Of a stretch of 64,000 nt of DNA, positions 8,349 through 18,637 are shown piece after piece. The DNA comes from Rubinisphaera margarita. Lineage in GTDB: Bacteria; Planctomycetota; Planctomycetia; Planctomycetales; Planctomycetaceae. A model generated the notes under the pieces. It had not been told where the DNA came from and did not search any database. It saw nothing but the letters and a program-made list of their open reading frames with translations. Position 1 is the first letter of the stretch. Every line of letters begins with the position of its first letter. The stretch is taken from contig NZ_JAKFGB010000009.1 of assembly GCF_022267515.1 (NCBI RefSeq), forward strand, positions 434,001 to 498,000, written 5' to 3'. The translations under genes and the position numbers were made by a program.

Positions 8349-10187
8349 TCAGGCGACGGCGACGGTTTGATCACACATCGAGCGGAGTTCTTCGAGGTCG
8401 ACTCTCCGGACGAAGTCGACGAACTGTTCTTCCGGCGAGAGGCGATTCTCGAGGTAGGTCATCAACAGCTGTTGAATCACGATCGGGCACTGGTCGTGCG
8501 TGACGGACGTGCGAAACTCGTGGCCGATGCCCTGATCGCGGCCGTAGCCGCCGCCAATGAAAATGTGGTAACCCTCGACCATGTCTTCGTCGTCACCGAC
8601 GTCGACTTTCGTGGCGATCAGACCGATGTCGCCGATGTAGTGCTGGGCACACGAGTGATGACAGCCGGTGAGGTGAATGTTGATCGGCGAGTCGAGTTCG
8701 ATCCGCTCGTCCAGATAGTCGGCGATCTGTCGGGCGTGCAGCTTGGTGTTCGCGGCGGCGTACTTGCAGCCGGCGTTCCCGGTGCAGGCGACGAGTGCTC
8801 CGCGAACATTGCTCGCTTTCCAGTCGAGGCCCATCGCTTCGATGCGACGGCAGACTTCGTCGACCCGTTCATCCGGAATGCCGGAAAGCAGCAGATTCTG
8901 CCAGACGGTCAGGCGGATCGTACGGTCGCCGAACATTTCGGAAAGATCGCTCAGCTGGCGAACCTGATCGGGCGTCAGGCGGCCGACCGGCAGCACGACT
9001 CCAATGTAGTTAAGTCCCGGCTGCTTCTGGGGATGCACGCCGACATGCCCATAACGATCGGCAGCCGGTGCCGGTTCGCACTGGTCGAGAGCGAAGCGTC
9101 GCAACGGGAAGGGGAGTTTCTCCTGAACGTGTTCAATGAACTTCTCGAAGCCCCAGGCATCAAGCAGATACTTCAGGCGAGCTTTCTTGCGGTCGGTGCG
9201 GTCGCCGTGTTCGATGAAAACGCGAACGATCGCATCGGCTACGGTTACCGCTTCTTCAGCCGAAACGAGAATGCCGGTGTCGCGGGCGAAGTCGAGATGT
9301 CCTGTGATGCCGCCGAGTGTGAGGCGGAAGTGAACGCCCGCCGGAACCTCGGCTGTGGCGTTTTCTTCACTGACACGCACGGCTGTGAAGCCGATGTCGT
9401 TGGTGTCTTCGAGGCTGCTGATCGAGCTGCCCCCTTCGAAGGCGATGTTGAACTTGCGGGGCAGGCCATACAGTTCGCGGTGGTTCAGAATGTGATGATG
9501 CATCTCCCGGGCGAGCGGCAGCGTTTCAATCAACTCTTGGGGATCGATGCCGCTGGTCGGGTTGCCGGTTACGTTGCGGATGTTGTCTCCGCCGGAGCCG
9601 CGATTGATGATGCCCAGATCGTGCAGTCCCATCAGAAGGGGGACGCCATCGGACGGACCGATTTCCCGCAGCTGAATGTTGGCCCGCGTGGTGACATCGA
9701 TGTATCCGCCGGCATGTTGTTCGGCCAGATCGGCCAGCCCGCGAAACTGTCCGGTCTTCAGGATACCGCCGGGAATCCGCAGGCGGCACATGTATGAATT
9801 CTGAGCCGGCGAAACGTAGAACAGCCCCTGGAACTTGAAGAGGAAGACATCGGTCCCTTTGGGAAACTTGCCCTCGCGGGCGTGGGCCTGCATCTCGTTC
9901 CACATATCGAGCGGGTTCTTCTTCCGCTTCGCATTTTCTTCGGCACACAGTTTCTTCCCGTCCTGCAGCTGACGGTTCTGAGCTTCGAAGTGAACGCGCT
10001 CGGGACCGGCCGGCATCTCGTCGGCGAGGTTCTTCTGTCCGCCGACCTGTATCGAGCTGCCATTGCTTCCGTTAGTGCCGCTGAGGATCGGCAGGCCACG
10101 GACGGCTCGTGAGACATCCGAGCCCATCAGGAAGCCCTGCAGATAGTTCTTCTGCTCGTCGGTGAAGGCGTCGTTTCGATCGATCAT
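8349..10187 (-). CDS. nirA: Assimilatory sirohaem nitrite reductase NirA
   Basis: Catalyses six-electron reduction of nitrite to ammonium in the cytoplasm using sirohaem and a [4Fe-4S] cluster. The protein has the duplicated nitrite/sulfite reductase half-domains. The cluster ligands are all visible: C468 and C474 in [11 protein letters not shown], and C509 and C513 in TGCHHSC, which matches the C-x5-C and C-x3-C pattern. Its N-terminus (residues 8-25) carries a Q-x2-Y-L-x-GF-x2-G motif also found in the adjoining reductase. Length 612 aa is a little above plant or cyanobacterial NirA because of an extended N-terminus. The start ATG is preceded by an excellent GAGGAGG site and overlaps the nasA stop by four bases, so the two are co-translated. 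Confidence 0.93.
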   Translation of the reverse strand: MIDRNDAFTDEQKNYLQGFLMGSDVSRAVRGLPILSGTNGSNGSSIQVGGQKNLADEMPAGPERVHFEAQNRQLQDGKKLCAEENAKRKKNPLDMWNEMQAHAREGKFPKGTDVFLFKFQGLFYVSPAQNSYMCRLRIPGGILKTGQFRGLADLAEQHAGGYIDVTTRANIQLREIGPSDGVPLLMGLHDLGIINRGSGGDNIRNVTGNPTSGIDPQELIETLPLAREMHHHILNHRELYGLPRKFNIAFEGGSSISSLEDTNDIGFTAVRVSEENATAEVPAGVHFRLTLGGITGHLDFARDTGILVSAEEAVTVADAIVRVFIEHGDRTDRKKARLKYLLDAWGFEKFIEHVQEKLPFPLRRFALDQCEPAPAADRYGHVGVHPQKQPGLNYIGVVLPVGRLTPDQVRQLSDLSEMFGDRTIRLTVWQNLLLSGIPDERVDEVCRRIEAMGLDWKASNVRGALVACTGNAGCKYAAANTKLHARQIADYLDERIELDSPINIHLTGCHHSCAQHYIGDIGLIATKVDVGDDEDMVEGYHIFIGGGYGRDQGIGHEFRTSVTHDQCPIVIQQLLMTYLENRLSPEEQFVDFVRRVDLEELRSMCDQTVAVA

Positions 10188-12415
10188 CGGGATCCTCCTC
10201 GCGTTTGACGGATGGTGACCGCACAGGCTTTGTACGATGGCTGTTTCGAATAGGGATCGAAGGAGTCGTGTGTCAGTTGATTGGTCAGCTTGTAGTGCAT
10301 CGGAATGAAGATCTGCCCCGGCTGCACGGCGACGGTCACCAGCGCTTTGACTTCAATGGCCGCTCGACGGGAGGCGACTTCGACCCAGTCTTCCGGTCGA
10401 ATGCCGAGGCGGCTGGCATCGTCGGGATGGATTTCGGCGAAAATCGTTTTCGGGTAGAGCTTTCGCAGTACGGCCGACTTGCTGGTTCGGGTTTGCGTAT
10501 GCCATTGCGAGGCGCTGCCGCGTCCGGTCAGCAGGGTGAACGGGTAGTCGTCATCGGGCGGCTCGGGCATCTCGCGGGGCTCTTCGAAGTAGAACTTCGC
10601 TTTGCCATCGGCGTGATAGAACTGGCCGTCTTCGAAGAGACGCCGCTGGGAATCCTTCAGTTCTTCGCCGGCTTTGAGTGGCCACTGGATCCCGCCGGCT
10701 TCGTCGATCATGTGGTAATCGGTGATGCCGGTGATGTCGTTCGGACGACCGGCGGTCAGCTTCTTGAGAATCTCGAAGACATCGGCCGGTGAGCCCCAGT
10801 TTTCGAACATCTCGCCGCATCCCCAGTACTCGGCGATGAGGCGGAAGATGAAGAAGTCGGACAACGCCTGCCCCGGAGCAGCCGAGACTTTCTTGACCAG
10901 TCCGATCCGGCGTTCGGAGTTGATGAACGTCCCTTCCTTTTCGCCCCAGGCGGCAGCCGGCAGAACAAGGTCGGCGATCTGAGCCGTCTCGGTGGTCGAG
11001 TACATGTCCTGTACGACCAGGAAGTCGAGCTTCTCGCGGAGCTCCTTCAGGCGGTTCTGATTGATCCACGAGTGAGCCGGATTCGTCGCGATGACCCAGA
11101 GTCCGCGAATCTTGCCCGACTCAATGCCATCGATGATCTCGTTGTAGGCGAGACTGTTCTGTTGAGGGATCGATTCGACATTGATGCCCAGAATCTCGGC
11201 GACATCCTTGCGGTCCTGCTCGTTCTCGAAGTTGCGACCGGCGAACAGCCCGGTTGTGTTGCTGAACATTCTCGAGCCCATGGCATTGCATTGCCCGGTG
11301 ATCGAATTCGCTCCCGTGCCCGGGCGACCGATGTTGCCGGTCATCAGCGACAGATTGATCAGGCTCTGAGCAAGTCGGGTCCCTTCGTAACTCTGGTTGA
11401 CTCCCATCGTCCACCAGAAGGAAACCTTCTTCCCTTCGTGAATGGTATGAGCCAGATGCAGGATCGCATCGGGCGAGATTCCGGTTTCGGAGCAGACTCG
11501 CTCCAGGGTGAACGGGGCGACATGTTCGGCGAAGGCGTCGAATTCGGTGGTGTGGGCGTCGATGAATTCGCGATCAATCCATCCCTTGTCGATGAGCAGT
11601 CGGGCCAGACCGTAGAAGAGCGTCAGGTCAGATTTCGGAGCCAGGGCCAGGTGCTGTGTCGACTGCATGGCTGTTTCAGTCTTCCGGGGGTCGATGACCA
11701 CGATCTCCGGATTGTTCTGATTCCGCATCACCCGTTCCCACATGATCGGATGAGCGATGCAGGGGTTGGCTCCTACGAACACCAGGACGTCCGATTCTTC
11801 AAAGTCCTGATAGGTGAAGGGGGGAGCGTCGAAACCGAACGATTGCTTGTACGCCGTCGCCGCGGTCGCCATGCACTGGCGGGTGTTGCCGTCGCCGTGA
11901 ATCATGCCCATGCCGAACTTGGCGAGTGCCCCGAGGAAGGCCATCTCTTCGTTGACAATCTGACCGGTGCTGATGAACGCGACGGAGTCGTTTCCATGTT
12001 CCTGCTGAATCGACTTGAAACGATCGCAGAACTCATTGAGAGCGATATGCCATTCGGTCCGTCGCAGTTCTCCACTGCCGGCACATCGCGTGAGGGGCAT
12101 CGTGGCGCGATCTTTGGCTTTGAGAACCTCGAGAGCCTCCCAGCCTTTCGGGCAGGCCATTCCCAGATTGACGGGAGAGTTCTTCGCCGGCGTCAATCCG
12201 ATGGCCTGGCGGTCCTTGAGATGGATGTTGAGTCCACAGCCGGTCGAGCAGAAACCGCAGACCATCATGGTGGTGCGATCGGGCCTGGCACTGGCGGGGA
12301 TGTTGCCGAGGCCGAAGCCTCCGGGTTGCTGAATCAGTTCGCGGGTGAGCGGACCTGATTTCTGGTGAATCAGATCCCGCACCAGCGAGACAGGTTTTGT
12401 CAGGGCGGAACTCAT
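10184..12415 (-). CDS. nasA: Assimilatory nitrate reductase catalytic subunit NasA
   Basis: A molybdopterin nitrate reductase that reduces nitrate to nitrite. The N-terminal [4Fe-4S] site is complete: C53, C56, C60 and C88 ([10 protein letters not shown] and GMACPKG). The Mo-bisMGD core follows, with [18 protein letters not shown] near residue 174 carrying the expected Cys ligand, and a C-terminal dinucleotide-binding domain with [15 protein letters not shown]. No Tat signal is seen, so it is cytoplasmic like NasA/NarB, not periplasmic NapA. Length 743 aa fits NarB/NasA. It overlaps the DmsB-DmsC-like gene upstream and nirA downstream by four bases each, showing tight coupling. The DmsB-like partner suggests electron input through Fe-S clusters, possibly from quinol. 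Confidence 0.93.
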   Translation of the reverse strand: MSSALTKPVSLVRDLIHQKSGPLTRELIQQPGGFGLGNIPASARPDRTTMMVCGFCSTGCGLNIHLKDRQAIGLTPAKNSPVNLGMACPKGWEALEVLKAKDRATMPLTRCAGSGELRRTEWHIALNEFCDRFKSIQQEHGNDSVAFISTGQIVNEEMAFLGALAKFGMGMIHGDGNTRQCMATAATAYKQSFGFDAPPFTYQDFEESDVLVFVGANPCIAHPIMWERVMRNQNNPEIVVIDPRKTETAMQSTQHLALAPKSDLTLFYGLARLLIDKGWIDREFIDAHTTEFDAFAEHVAPFTLERVCSETGISPDAILHLAHTIHEGKKVSFWWTMGVNQSYEGTRLAQSLINLSLMTGNIGRPGTGANSITGQCNAMGSRMFSNTTGLFAGRNFENEQDRKDVAEILGINVESIPQQNSLAYNEIIDGIESGKIRGLWVIATNPAHSWINQNRLKELREKLDFLVVQDMYSTTETAQIADLVLPAAAWGEKEGTFINSERRIGLVKKVSAAPGQALSDFFIFRLIAEYWGCGEMFENWGSPADVFEILKKLTAGRPNDITGITDYHMIDEAGGIQWPLKAGEELKDSQRRLFEDGQFYHADGKAKFYFEEPREMPEPPDDDYPFTLLTGRGSASQWHTQTRTSKSAVLRKLYPKTIFAEIHPDDASRLGIRPEDWVEVASRRAAIEVKALVTVAVQPGQIFIPMHYKLTNQLTHDSFDPYSKQPSYKACAVTIRQTRGGSR

Positions 12416-14106
12416 GACGTCAGACCTCCGGGCATTCGCGGGGCATCAACAGCAGCAAAGAAGAGGTATCGCTCCGCGAACTCTCCAGCCAGAATCAGCG
12501 ATCCAGAGACCGCCGCGAGCGCAGCAGTTCCCATCAGGGGCAGCGAGCCTTCGAGCACCCCCAGTGCACCGGCCAGGAGAATCCCCAGCGTGGCGCAGAT
12601 AACTCGTCCCGCCGTGATCGACCGCAGCGGGCCGATGATGAGACGAGCCGATTTCTTACGCGATGTGAATGTCGTTTCGACCAGATGCCGCAGGACACCG
12701 GCGTCGGTTGCCAGTTTGATCAGCGTCAGTGCAGCGGCCGCCATTGCGAGTCGCCCCGACCAGTTGCTCGCGAAGTCGCGAACGGAAGCATCGCCGGCGA
12801 GCAGGGCGACAATTGGGGCGAGCATCATCAGCAGAGCCGTCCCGCCGCACAGGGACGTGCCGACGAACTTCACCGTGGTCGCCATTCCATTCCAGAAGCG
12901 GCGTTGCGTGCACTGGTAAATCATGATCGAGCAGGCCAGTCCCACGTATCCGGTCAGGACGGCTGCATAGCCCAGATACTGCTGAAACAGCGGCTGGAAC
13001 GGCATCAGGAATTCCGGCATCCAGAAGCTGGCGGCATAAGTCCCGGCGGCGGCTGAGTAGGCCCCAAAGGCGGCAATCTCGCGGCTCATCCAGGAATGGC
13101 GGATGCCCAGGATTCCGCGGAAGGCGTACAACGGACGCCCGAGATGAATCGTGCTGGCCGCCAACGCGAGTTGACTCACGCCGAAGATGCCGACTGTCAG
13201 GAGCGGCAACATGGGGTCGACAATTGCGGCCGGGTTCAGCATTCGTGCCAGCTGCAGGAACAGGAAGGCTCCAGCGGAGATCTGTATCAGCACCAGCATG
13301 ATGACCAGCGGCAGGTGAGCATGTTCCGGCGTCAGATCGTGCTGATCGCCTTTGAGCAGATCTTTCGGCAGCGGTTTGCGGGACTTGTAAACGGTTGTCG
13401 GCGTGGTGTAAGCCGGGTTGTGGGCTCCGGTGATGAACTCACCTTCGGTGGCGCGACTGCGGGCTTCCGTCACACTGACTTTGGTGATCGCAATGGCTTC
13501 GTGCGGACAGGCCTGGGCACAGGCGGGGGCTTCGTCGTTGGCGAGCCGCTGGCTGCACATATCGCATTTGCGAACGATGCCCTTCTTCTCGTGATACTTG
13601 GGCACTCCGTATGGGCAGGCCAGAGTGCAGTACTGGCAGCCGAAGCACTGGTCATCGAGATGCTTCACGATTCCGGTGATCGGATCTTTCTCGTACGCGT
13701 TCGTCGGGCAGGCGTTCATGCAGGCCGGATTAACGCAGTGATGGCAGGCCGCCGTGACGTGCTGCATCATCGGCAGTTCGGTCGAAGTGCTGTAGAGCAG
13801 GCCGACATCCCGCCAGGATTCATGATCGTCGAGACCATTGAGGTTGTGGCAGGCCGTGACACAGGCTTTGCAGCCCGAGCAGCGATCGAGATCGACCGAG
13901 AAGGCGTACTGTTCGCCTTCTTCGAGCGGGCTGACCGGGAGCAGGGAGCGATACTGGCTGACCTGGCAGGAACTCTGTTCGTCGTGCCGCATCGAGAAGC
14001 GTTCGACGGCGGACATCTCCTGCTGATCGCGCAGCAGAAGTCCGAGCAGATCGCTGTGGGCACCGATCGTCGAGTCATTCTCAGGATTGAGGACGGCGTT
14101 AATCAT
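12412..14106 (-). CDS. DmsB-DmsC fusion: four-cluster Fe-S subunit joined to membrane anchor
   Basis: An electron-transfer partner for NasA. After a unique N-terminal stretch of about 65 residues come the ferredoxin-like Cys groups of DmsB/PhsB proteins: [11 protein letters not shown] near 93, [14 protein letters not shown] near 139, [12 protein letters not shown] near 173 and CDMCSQRL with a later CAQACP near 198-218. From about residue 270 to the end there are roughly eight hydrophobic helices of the DmsC type, beginning [17 protein letters not shown]. In known enzymes DmsC oxidises menaquinol and DmsB carries the electrons to the molybdenum subunit. Two normally separate subunits are fused here. 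The four-base overlap with nasA makes a NasA complex the best guess; another partner is possible. Confidence 0.88.
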   Translation of the reverse strand: MINAVLNPENDSTIGAHSDLLGLLLRDQQEMSAVERFSMRHDEQSSCQVSQYRSLLPVSPLEEGEQYAFSVDLDRCSGCKACVTACHNLNGLDDHESWRDVGLLYSTSTELPMMQHVTAACHHCVNPACMNACPTNAYEKDPITGIVKHLDDQCFGCQYCTLACPYGVPKYHEKKGIVRKCDMCSQRLANDEAPACAQACPHEAIAITKVSVTEARSRATEGEFITGAHNPAYTTPTTVYKSRKPLPKDLLKGDQHDLTPEHAHLPLVIMLVLIQISAGAFLFLQLARMLNPAAIVDPMLPLLTVGIFGVSQLALAASTIHLGRPLYAFRGILGIRHSWMSREIAAFGAYSAAAGTYAASFWMPEFLMPFQPLFQQYLGYAAVLTGYVGLACSIMIYQCTQRRFWNGMATTVKFVGTSLCGGTALLMMLAPIVALLAGDASVRDFASNWSGRLAMAAAALTLIKLATDAGVLRHLVETTFTSRKKSARLIIGPLRSITAGRVICATLGILLAGALGVLEGSLPLMGTAALAAVSGSLILAGEFAERYLFFAAVDAPRMPGGLTS

Positions 14107-14118
14107 GGTTGATCGCGT

Positions 14119-15012
14119 TTACTTTCCGTTCATGACCAGGACGAGAGCCGAAGAGATTCCGAAGTCGTACAGCACAGGCAGAACGACCAGTCCGGTCTCG
14201 CGACCGGAGGGAGCCGGAATGCGTTCGACGATGGCGGTCTTCCGGGCGAAGGCTTCCAGCACGAGGTCCTCGATGACGCCATCGAGCATCTTCTGTTCTT
14301 CCGAGTTCGCGACGGGACTCTGTTCGACGATGAGGCGGTCGGTTTGCGTGCAGCGACCGGCTGATTCGGTCCAGATCTGAAACTCACCAGCGAACGAGAT
14401 TCCCGAAGAGGAGAGCAACAGCAGAACCGACTGGACTTCGCTGCCTTCCCCGAGAATGGGAAAGCCGATTCCGATTTCGAGTCCGGCTTCTCCGGCTTCG
14501 CCAGCTCGCAGGAACTCCGGCGATGTGGCGAGCGGATGAAGTAAACGGGGGACGCCCGTCTTCCAGGTCATGCCCGGAAGTCCGGTGCCGAGCGGAAAGC
14601 GAACTTCGCGGCTGATCTCCTGAAAGTAGTTCAGCTCGCCATAGCAGCCATCGGTCAGGCTCAGTTCGGCCCGATCTTCGACCAGTTCCCAGCGTTCCAG
14701 AGCGGAGCCCCGAACGACCGGTTCTCCCAGGACAAAGCCGACCACGGACCGGGTTCGATCGCGGTGCACAACCGGGATCGCCAGCAGGAACAGACGGATG
14801 TCATCACGGGGCTGCAGCGATCGGATCTGTGGAGCCTGCGTCCGGGCGGCCTGTTCAGCGAGCCCCTGGAGAAGGCGGAGCTCGGCCAGCGGTTCGGCAT
14901 CCGACGTCATCGCCGATTCGAAGACGACGTGACTGTGGTCGATCCGCCAGAGTCCGATACAGGCAGCTCGTGATAGCGAAGCGCAGTTTTCAACAGGCAT
15001 GGGAGAATTCAT
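14119..15012 (-). CDS. GAF-like protein of nitrate cluster, unknown function
   Basis: A soluble 297-residue protein with no membrane segment. The central part (about residues 125-215) has GAF-like character, including FPLGTGLPGMTWKTG followed by IGIGFPIL. A related, weaker alpha/beta block precedes it, and a C-terminal block (about 235-297) ends in strand-rich sequence. No DNA-binding, ANTAR, kinase or cyclase domain is seen, so it is not the standard NasR/NasT antiterminator. It sits between the ATPase gene (three-base gap to its stop) and the DmsB-DmsC fusion gene (12-base gap), so it is in the operon. It may sense a small molecule or aid assembly; that is inference only. ATG at 15012 is preferred; GTG at 15015 is possible. 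Confidence 0.7.
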   Translation of the reverse strand: MNSPMPVENCASLSRAACIGLWRIDHSHVVFESAMTSDAEPLAELRLLQGLAEQAARTQAPQIRSLQPRDDIRLFLLAIPVVHRDRTRSVVGFVLGEPVVRGSALERWELVEDRAELSLTDGCYGELNYFQEISREVRFPLGTGLPGMTWKTGVPRLLHPLATSPEFLRAGEAGEAGLEIGIGFPILGEGSEVQSVLLLLSSSGISFAGEFQIWTESAGRCTQTDRLIVEQSPVANSEEQKMLDGVIEDLVLEAFARKTAIVERIPAPSGRETGLVVLPVLYDFGISSALVLVMNGK

Positions 15013-15015
15013 CAC

Positions 15016-15969
15016 TCAGTTCACCTTCACCATCTCAGTGTCAGCAACGCGGCTTTCCAGTTCGTCGTTGAGGACCGGAATCTCGGTCGAAGTGTCTTCC
15101 TGGGCCGCCAGGTCCGTGCGGGTGTCTTCGCCGACACCGTTGTTCGGTTCGGACTTCGCCGGACGGTCGCCCTTGAGTTCTTCCTGTTCTTCGAGGAAGC
15201 AGATCAACTCGCCGCGATAGTTGTAGTAGTCGGCGTGCTCGAGGATCTCGGCTCGCCGGCGGGGGCGTTCAAACGGAATCGACATGAGATTGCCGACTTT
15301 GGCTCCCGGTCCATTGGTCATCATGCAGACGCGATCGCACATGTAGATCGCTTCGTCGACATCGTGAGTGATCAGCACCGTGGTCAGCTGTTCGCGATCG
15401 AGGATTTCGAGAATCACATCCTGCAGTTCCATACGAGTGAGCGAATCGAGCCGGCCGAAGGGTTCGTCAAGGAGCAGCACTTTCGGCTGCAAAGCAATCG
15501 CTCTCGCGATGCCGACCCGCTGCTGCATCCCGCCAGACAGCTCGCGGGGATAGCGGTGCATTGCGTCCGAGAGTCCTACGATTCCCAGGTAGTAGGCGAT
15601 CAGGTCGTGTCGCATCTGCGGGGTGGCATGCGGATAAACGCGATCGACGCCGAGCTTTACGTTGCCGTACGCGGTCATCCACGGGAGTAGACAGGGAGAC
15701 TGAAAGACCACGGCTCGGTCAGGTCCCGGTCCCGAGATCTCCCGGCCATCGACAATAATCCCGCCGGAGGTGATCGGGTTCAGGCCGGCCAGCATGGTGA
15801 GGACAGTCGACTTGCCGCAGCCGGAGTGGCCAATGACGCCGACCACTTCGCCTTTGCGAATTTTGAGGTTGAAGCCGTCGATGACCTTGATGTCGTCGCC
15901 GTAGGGATTCGGGTACGCCTTGATGAGATTGGACATCTCGACGTATCGCTCTTCGGCTGGATTGCTCAT
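15016..15969 (-). CDS. nrtD: Nitrate ABC transporter ATP-binding protein (NrtD-like)
   Basis: An ATPase that powers nitrate/nitrite import with NrtA and NrtB. Walker A is GHSGCGKST, the Q-loop follows in [10 protein letters not shown], the signature is LSGGMQQR, Walker B is [11 protein letters not shown] and the switch His is in ITHDVDEA. It has a family trait of the nitrate/taurine group, the [11 protein letters not shown] strand. After residue 245 there is an acidic tail of about 70 residues, not part of the usual ATPase. The ATG at 15969 (MSNPAEER) is preferred because a longer frame starting at 16047 would overlap the upstream ATPase gene by 35 bases and begins with sequence unlike the family. 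Confidence 0.9.
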   Translation of the reverse strand: MSNPAEERYVEMSNLIKAYPNPYGDDIKVIDGFNLKIRKGEVVGVIGHSGCGKSTVLTMLAGLNPITSGGIIVDGREISGPGPDRAVVFQSPCLLPWMTAYGNVKLGVDRVYPHATPQMRHDLIAYYLGIVGLSDAMHRYPRELSGGMQQRVGIARAIALQPKVLLLDEPFGRLDSLTRMELQDVILEILDREQLTTVLITHDVDEAIYMCDRVCMMTNGPGAKVGNLMSIPFERPRRRAEILEHADYYNYRGELICFLEEQEELKGDRPAKSEPNNGVGEDTRTDLAAQEDTSTEIPVLNDELESRVADTEMVKVN

Positions 15970-16012
15970 GACTGATACTTTCTGTCCGGGAGACAAGGGA
16001 CGGGCGACAAAC

Positions 16013-16882
16013 TCAAACGACGCTGATTTCGATGTTCGGGGCAGCATCCAGCGAGATCGGCTGGATCTGCGGCAGCTTCAGGTTTCCGGCGACGTTGAGC
16101 CGTTTCGACTCGGCATTGATGTCCATCATGTAACGGGTCACGTCGTTGCGAATGTGCTTGAACTCGGGATTGAAATTGAGCGTGGCTCGATCGCGCGGGC
16201 GTTCGAGCGGCACGGCGAATTCTTTGCCGAATGTGGCCCGCGGCCCCGGAGTGAGCGGGACAATCCGGTCGGCCATGAGCACGGCTTCGTCGACATCGTT
16301 GGTGATCATGACGACCGTCCGTTTGTCCTGTTCCCAGAGCCGCGTGATTTCATCCTGAAGCACCGAACGGGTAATGGCGTCGAGAGCGGAAAGGGGTTCA
16401 TCGAGCAGCAACACTTCCGGCTGCATCGACAGGGTGCGGGCCAGCGAAAGTCGCTGCCGCATTCCGCCCGACATTTCGTTCGGCTTCTTCCACTCAGCTC
16501 CCGTCAGGCTGACCAGATCGATGTAATGCTGAATGTGATCTTCCCGCTGAGTCGGCGACATGCCGGGGAAGACCTGCTTGACGGCCAGTTCGATGTTGCC
16601 GTGCACCGACAGCCAGGGAAGCAGCGAGTAGTTCTGGAAGACGATGCCGCGATCGGGACCCGGAGGGCCAATCGGTTTGCCGTGCATCTTGACGGTTCCC
16701 TGATCCGGTTCGATCAGCCCGCCGAGCAGCGAGACAACCGTGCTCTTGCCGGAGCCGGAGAAGCCGATGATGGCAACGAACTCGTTCTCTTCGACAGCCA
16801 GGCTGGCATCGGTCAGGACTTCGTATTTGTCCGAGCCGATCCCGTGGCCGAAAGAGACGTTGTCGAATTCAAGAATGGGCAT
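16013..16882 (-). CDS. nrtC: Nitrate ABC transporter ATP-binding protein (NrtC-like)
   Basis: The second ATPase of the importer. Walker A is GFSGSGKST, the Q-loop region is [10 protein letters not shown], the signature is MSGGMRQR, Walker B is [11 protein letters not shown], and the switch position reads ITNDVDEA, with Asn where the catalytic His normally sits. That change could make this subunit catalytically weak in a heterodimer with the NrtD-like ATPase, which keeps ITHDVDEA. Unlike cyanobacterial NrtC it has no solute-binding domain fused at the C-terminus; the tail of about 45 residues is unassigned. It lies 39 bases downstream of the permease gene. Confidence 0.88.
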   Translation of the reverse strand: MPILEFDNVSFGHGIGSDKYEVLTDASLAVEENEFVAIIGFSGSGKSTVVSLLGGLIEPDQGTVKMHGKPIGPPGPDRGIVFQNYSLLPWLSVHGNIELAVKQVFPGMSPTQREDHIQHYIDLVSLTGAEWKKPNEMSGGMRQRLSLARTLSMQPEVLLLDEPLSALDAITRSVLQDEITRLWEQDKRTVVMITNDVDEAVLMADRIVPLTPGPRATFGKEFAVPLERPRDRATLNFNPEFKHIRNDVTRYMMDINAESKRLNVAGNLKLPQIQPISLDAAPNIEISVV

Positions 16883-16921
16883 GAGAGAAAGTTCCGACTG
16901 GGAATAAATGTTATTCGTGGA

Positions 16922-18535
16922 TCAGATTGCGGCGGGGGCTCCGTCGAAGCTGACGAGTCGCTGGAAGATGATCATGATGCGATCGAGCATCAGGCCGATG
17001 ACTCCGACCACGAAGACGACGACAAACATCTGGGCGAAGGTTTCCGACGACCCGTTGTTGAACATGTCCCACACGAACTTGCCGATTCCTTCACTCGAAC
17101 TGAGCAGCTCGGCGGCAATGAGCACCATCCAGCCGACGCCGAGTGAGATTCGCAGACCGGCGAAGATCAGCGGCAGAGCCGAAGGGATGACGATCTTGGT
17201 GAGACGCTGAAAGAAGTTGAGCCGCAGCACGCGAGCCACATTCAGGTGATCTTTGTCGATCGACGCGACTCCGAGAGCCGTGTTGACCAGAGTCGGCCAG
17301 AGCGAGCAGAGAGCGACCGTGATTGCCGAAGCGATGAAGGCGGGGTTGATCTGGAGCCAGCCGATGAGCGGCAGATTCGACATGCCGACCATCAGCCAGT
17401 GGGTTTCGGGATCGGTGATGACGCCGCCGACGATGATCAACGAGATTGGCAGCCACACGATCGGTGAGACCGGTTTGAACAGAGCGATGAACGGTGTCAC
17501 GGCAGCCATGAACGTCGGGCTGACGCCGCAGAGGACTCCGATCGGAATCGCGATCGCCGTCGCCAGGAAGAAGCCGGCGAAGACACAGGCCAGCGATCGC
17601 ATGATCTGCATCGGCAGTGTCCACGGTTTGGCATATTCCGAGTCGACGATCTTCTGCATCCGGCCTTCAATCTGCAGCATCTGCTGAGCGATCGGCATCA
17701 GGTCGGGGCCGGTTGTCGCGGCATACTGCAGTTTGAGTTCTTTCAGCCTGGCAGCTTCTTCCTCGAGTTTCAGACTCCGGTTGGCCTTTGAAAGGATCTC
17801 TTCCTTCTTGGCGAGGTACTGCTCTTCTTCTGCGATCTCGGTCTGAAACCGCATCGCGTTCTGGAGCGGAGCGTAAGTCAGATTGCGAACGTCGTCCTGT
17901 TCGGCTTTGAGCGTCTTGAGGAGTTCACGTTCCTGTTCGGTCTGGAACTTGTGGCCGCGAATGTAGGCGAGCAGTTCGTTCTTGGCCTCGATGTCCCGCT
18001 GGTCGATCTGCGTTGCCTTCACGATGAGAGCGGCTTCGCGGCGTTTCTCAGCCTGCTCGAATTCGGCTTTTTTCGTTTCGTAAGCGGTAGCCAGCGGTTC
18101 CATTTCTTCGGCGATGAGAGTCGTGCGTTCTTCGCTTGCCGCGGCGACCTGCTCATCGGCGTTGGCCTTCATCGCATTCAGAACCGCCCGTTGCTCCGAC
18201 ACTTCTGCCAGGCTGGCTTCCCGTTCCTCGCCGCTCAATCCGTAGGCGACCTGCTTATCGCTTTCGCGTTCGTGAAATCGTTTCACTCCCTGAGCGGCAT
18301 CCCAGACCACGGCCGGCGTTGGCACTTCGCCCGATTTCGTTTTGTAAACGGGAGCAATCAGCGCCCAGGCGACCAGAAACGCGAGGAAGGTCAGCGAGGG
18401 GATGACGATGAATCGACCGATCTTCTTGAGCTGCAGTTGCGGCTCTTCGCCATAGCAGAGACGAACGACCGGCTCGAGAAACGTCAGTCCACTCACGTGG
18501 ATGATCTTCAGCAGTGTGTATTTCAGGCTTTCCAT
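16922..18535 (-). CDS. nrtB: Nitrate ABC transporter permease (NrtB-like) with large coiled-coil insert
   Basis: Membrane subunit of the importer. The C-terminal part (about residues 308-537) is an ordinary binding-protein-dependent permease with five or six helices and the EAA-like loop [25 protein letters not shown] that contacts the ATPases. The N-terminal part is odd: a first membrane helix at about residues 40-62 is followed by some 245 residues rich in Glu, Lys, Gln and Ala with heptad character, predicted as a long coiled coil, before the rest of the permease. Ordinary NrtB is about 280 aa. If topology follows the family, the insert would face the periplasm, towards NrtA. The N-terminal 38 residues would be cytoplasmic. 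Confidence 0.88.
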   Translation of the reverse strand: MESLKYTLLKIIHVSGLTFLEPVVRLCYGEEPQLQLKKIGRFIVIPSLTFLAFLVAWALIAPVYKTKSGEVPTPAVVWDAAQGVKRFHERESDKQVAYGLSGEEREASLAEVSEQRAVLNAMKANADEQVAAASEERTTLIAEEMEPLATAYETKKAEFEQAEKRREAALIVKATQIDQRDIEAKNELLAYIRGHKFQTEQERELLKTLKAEQDDVRNLTYAPLQNAMRFQTEIAEEEQYLAKKEEILSKANRSLKLEEEAARLKELKLQYAATTGPDLMPIAQQMLQIEGRMQKIVDSEYAKPWTLPMQIMRSLACVFAGFFLATAIAIPIGVLCGVSPTFMAAVTPFIALFKPVSPIVWLPISLIIVGGVITDPETHWLMVGMSNLPLIGWLQINPAFIASAITVALCSLWPTLVNTALGVASIDKDHLNVARVLRLNFFQRLTKIVIPSALPLIFAGLRISLGVGWMVLIAAELLSSSEGIGKFVWDMFNNGSSETFAQMFVVVFVVGVIGLMLDRIMIIFQRLVSFDGAPAAI

Positions 18536-18637
18536 GACTTACTTTCGTAAGAGATCGTTTCTCGGTTGTCTGGGATGCTCACGCTCGCGTGGGCAGGCTT
18601 GTTTCAAGTTCGGAACGCCGCTGGGGATTCGGTGCTC

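Noticed and set aside
15970..16047. Extended N-terminus of the NrtD-like ATPase
   Set aside because: Overlaps the upstream ATPase gene by 35 bases and adds sequence unlike ABC ATPases; the ATG at 15969 fits better.
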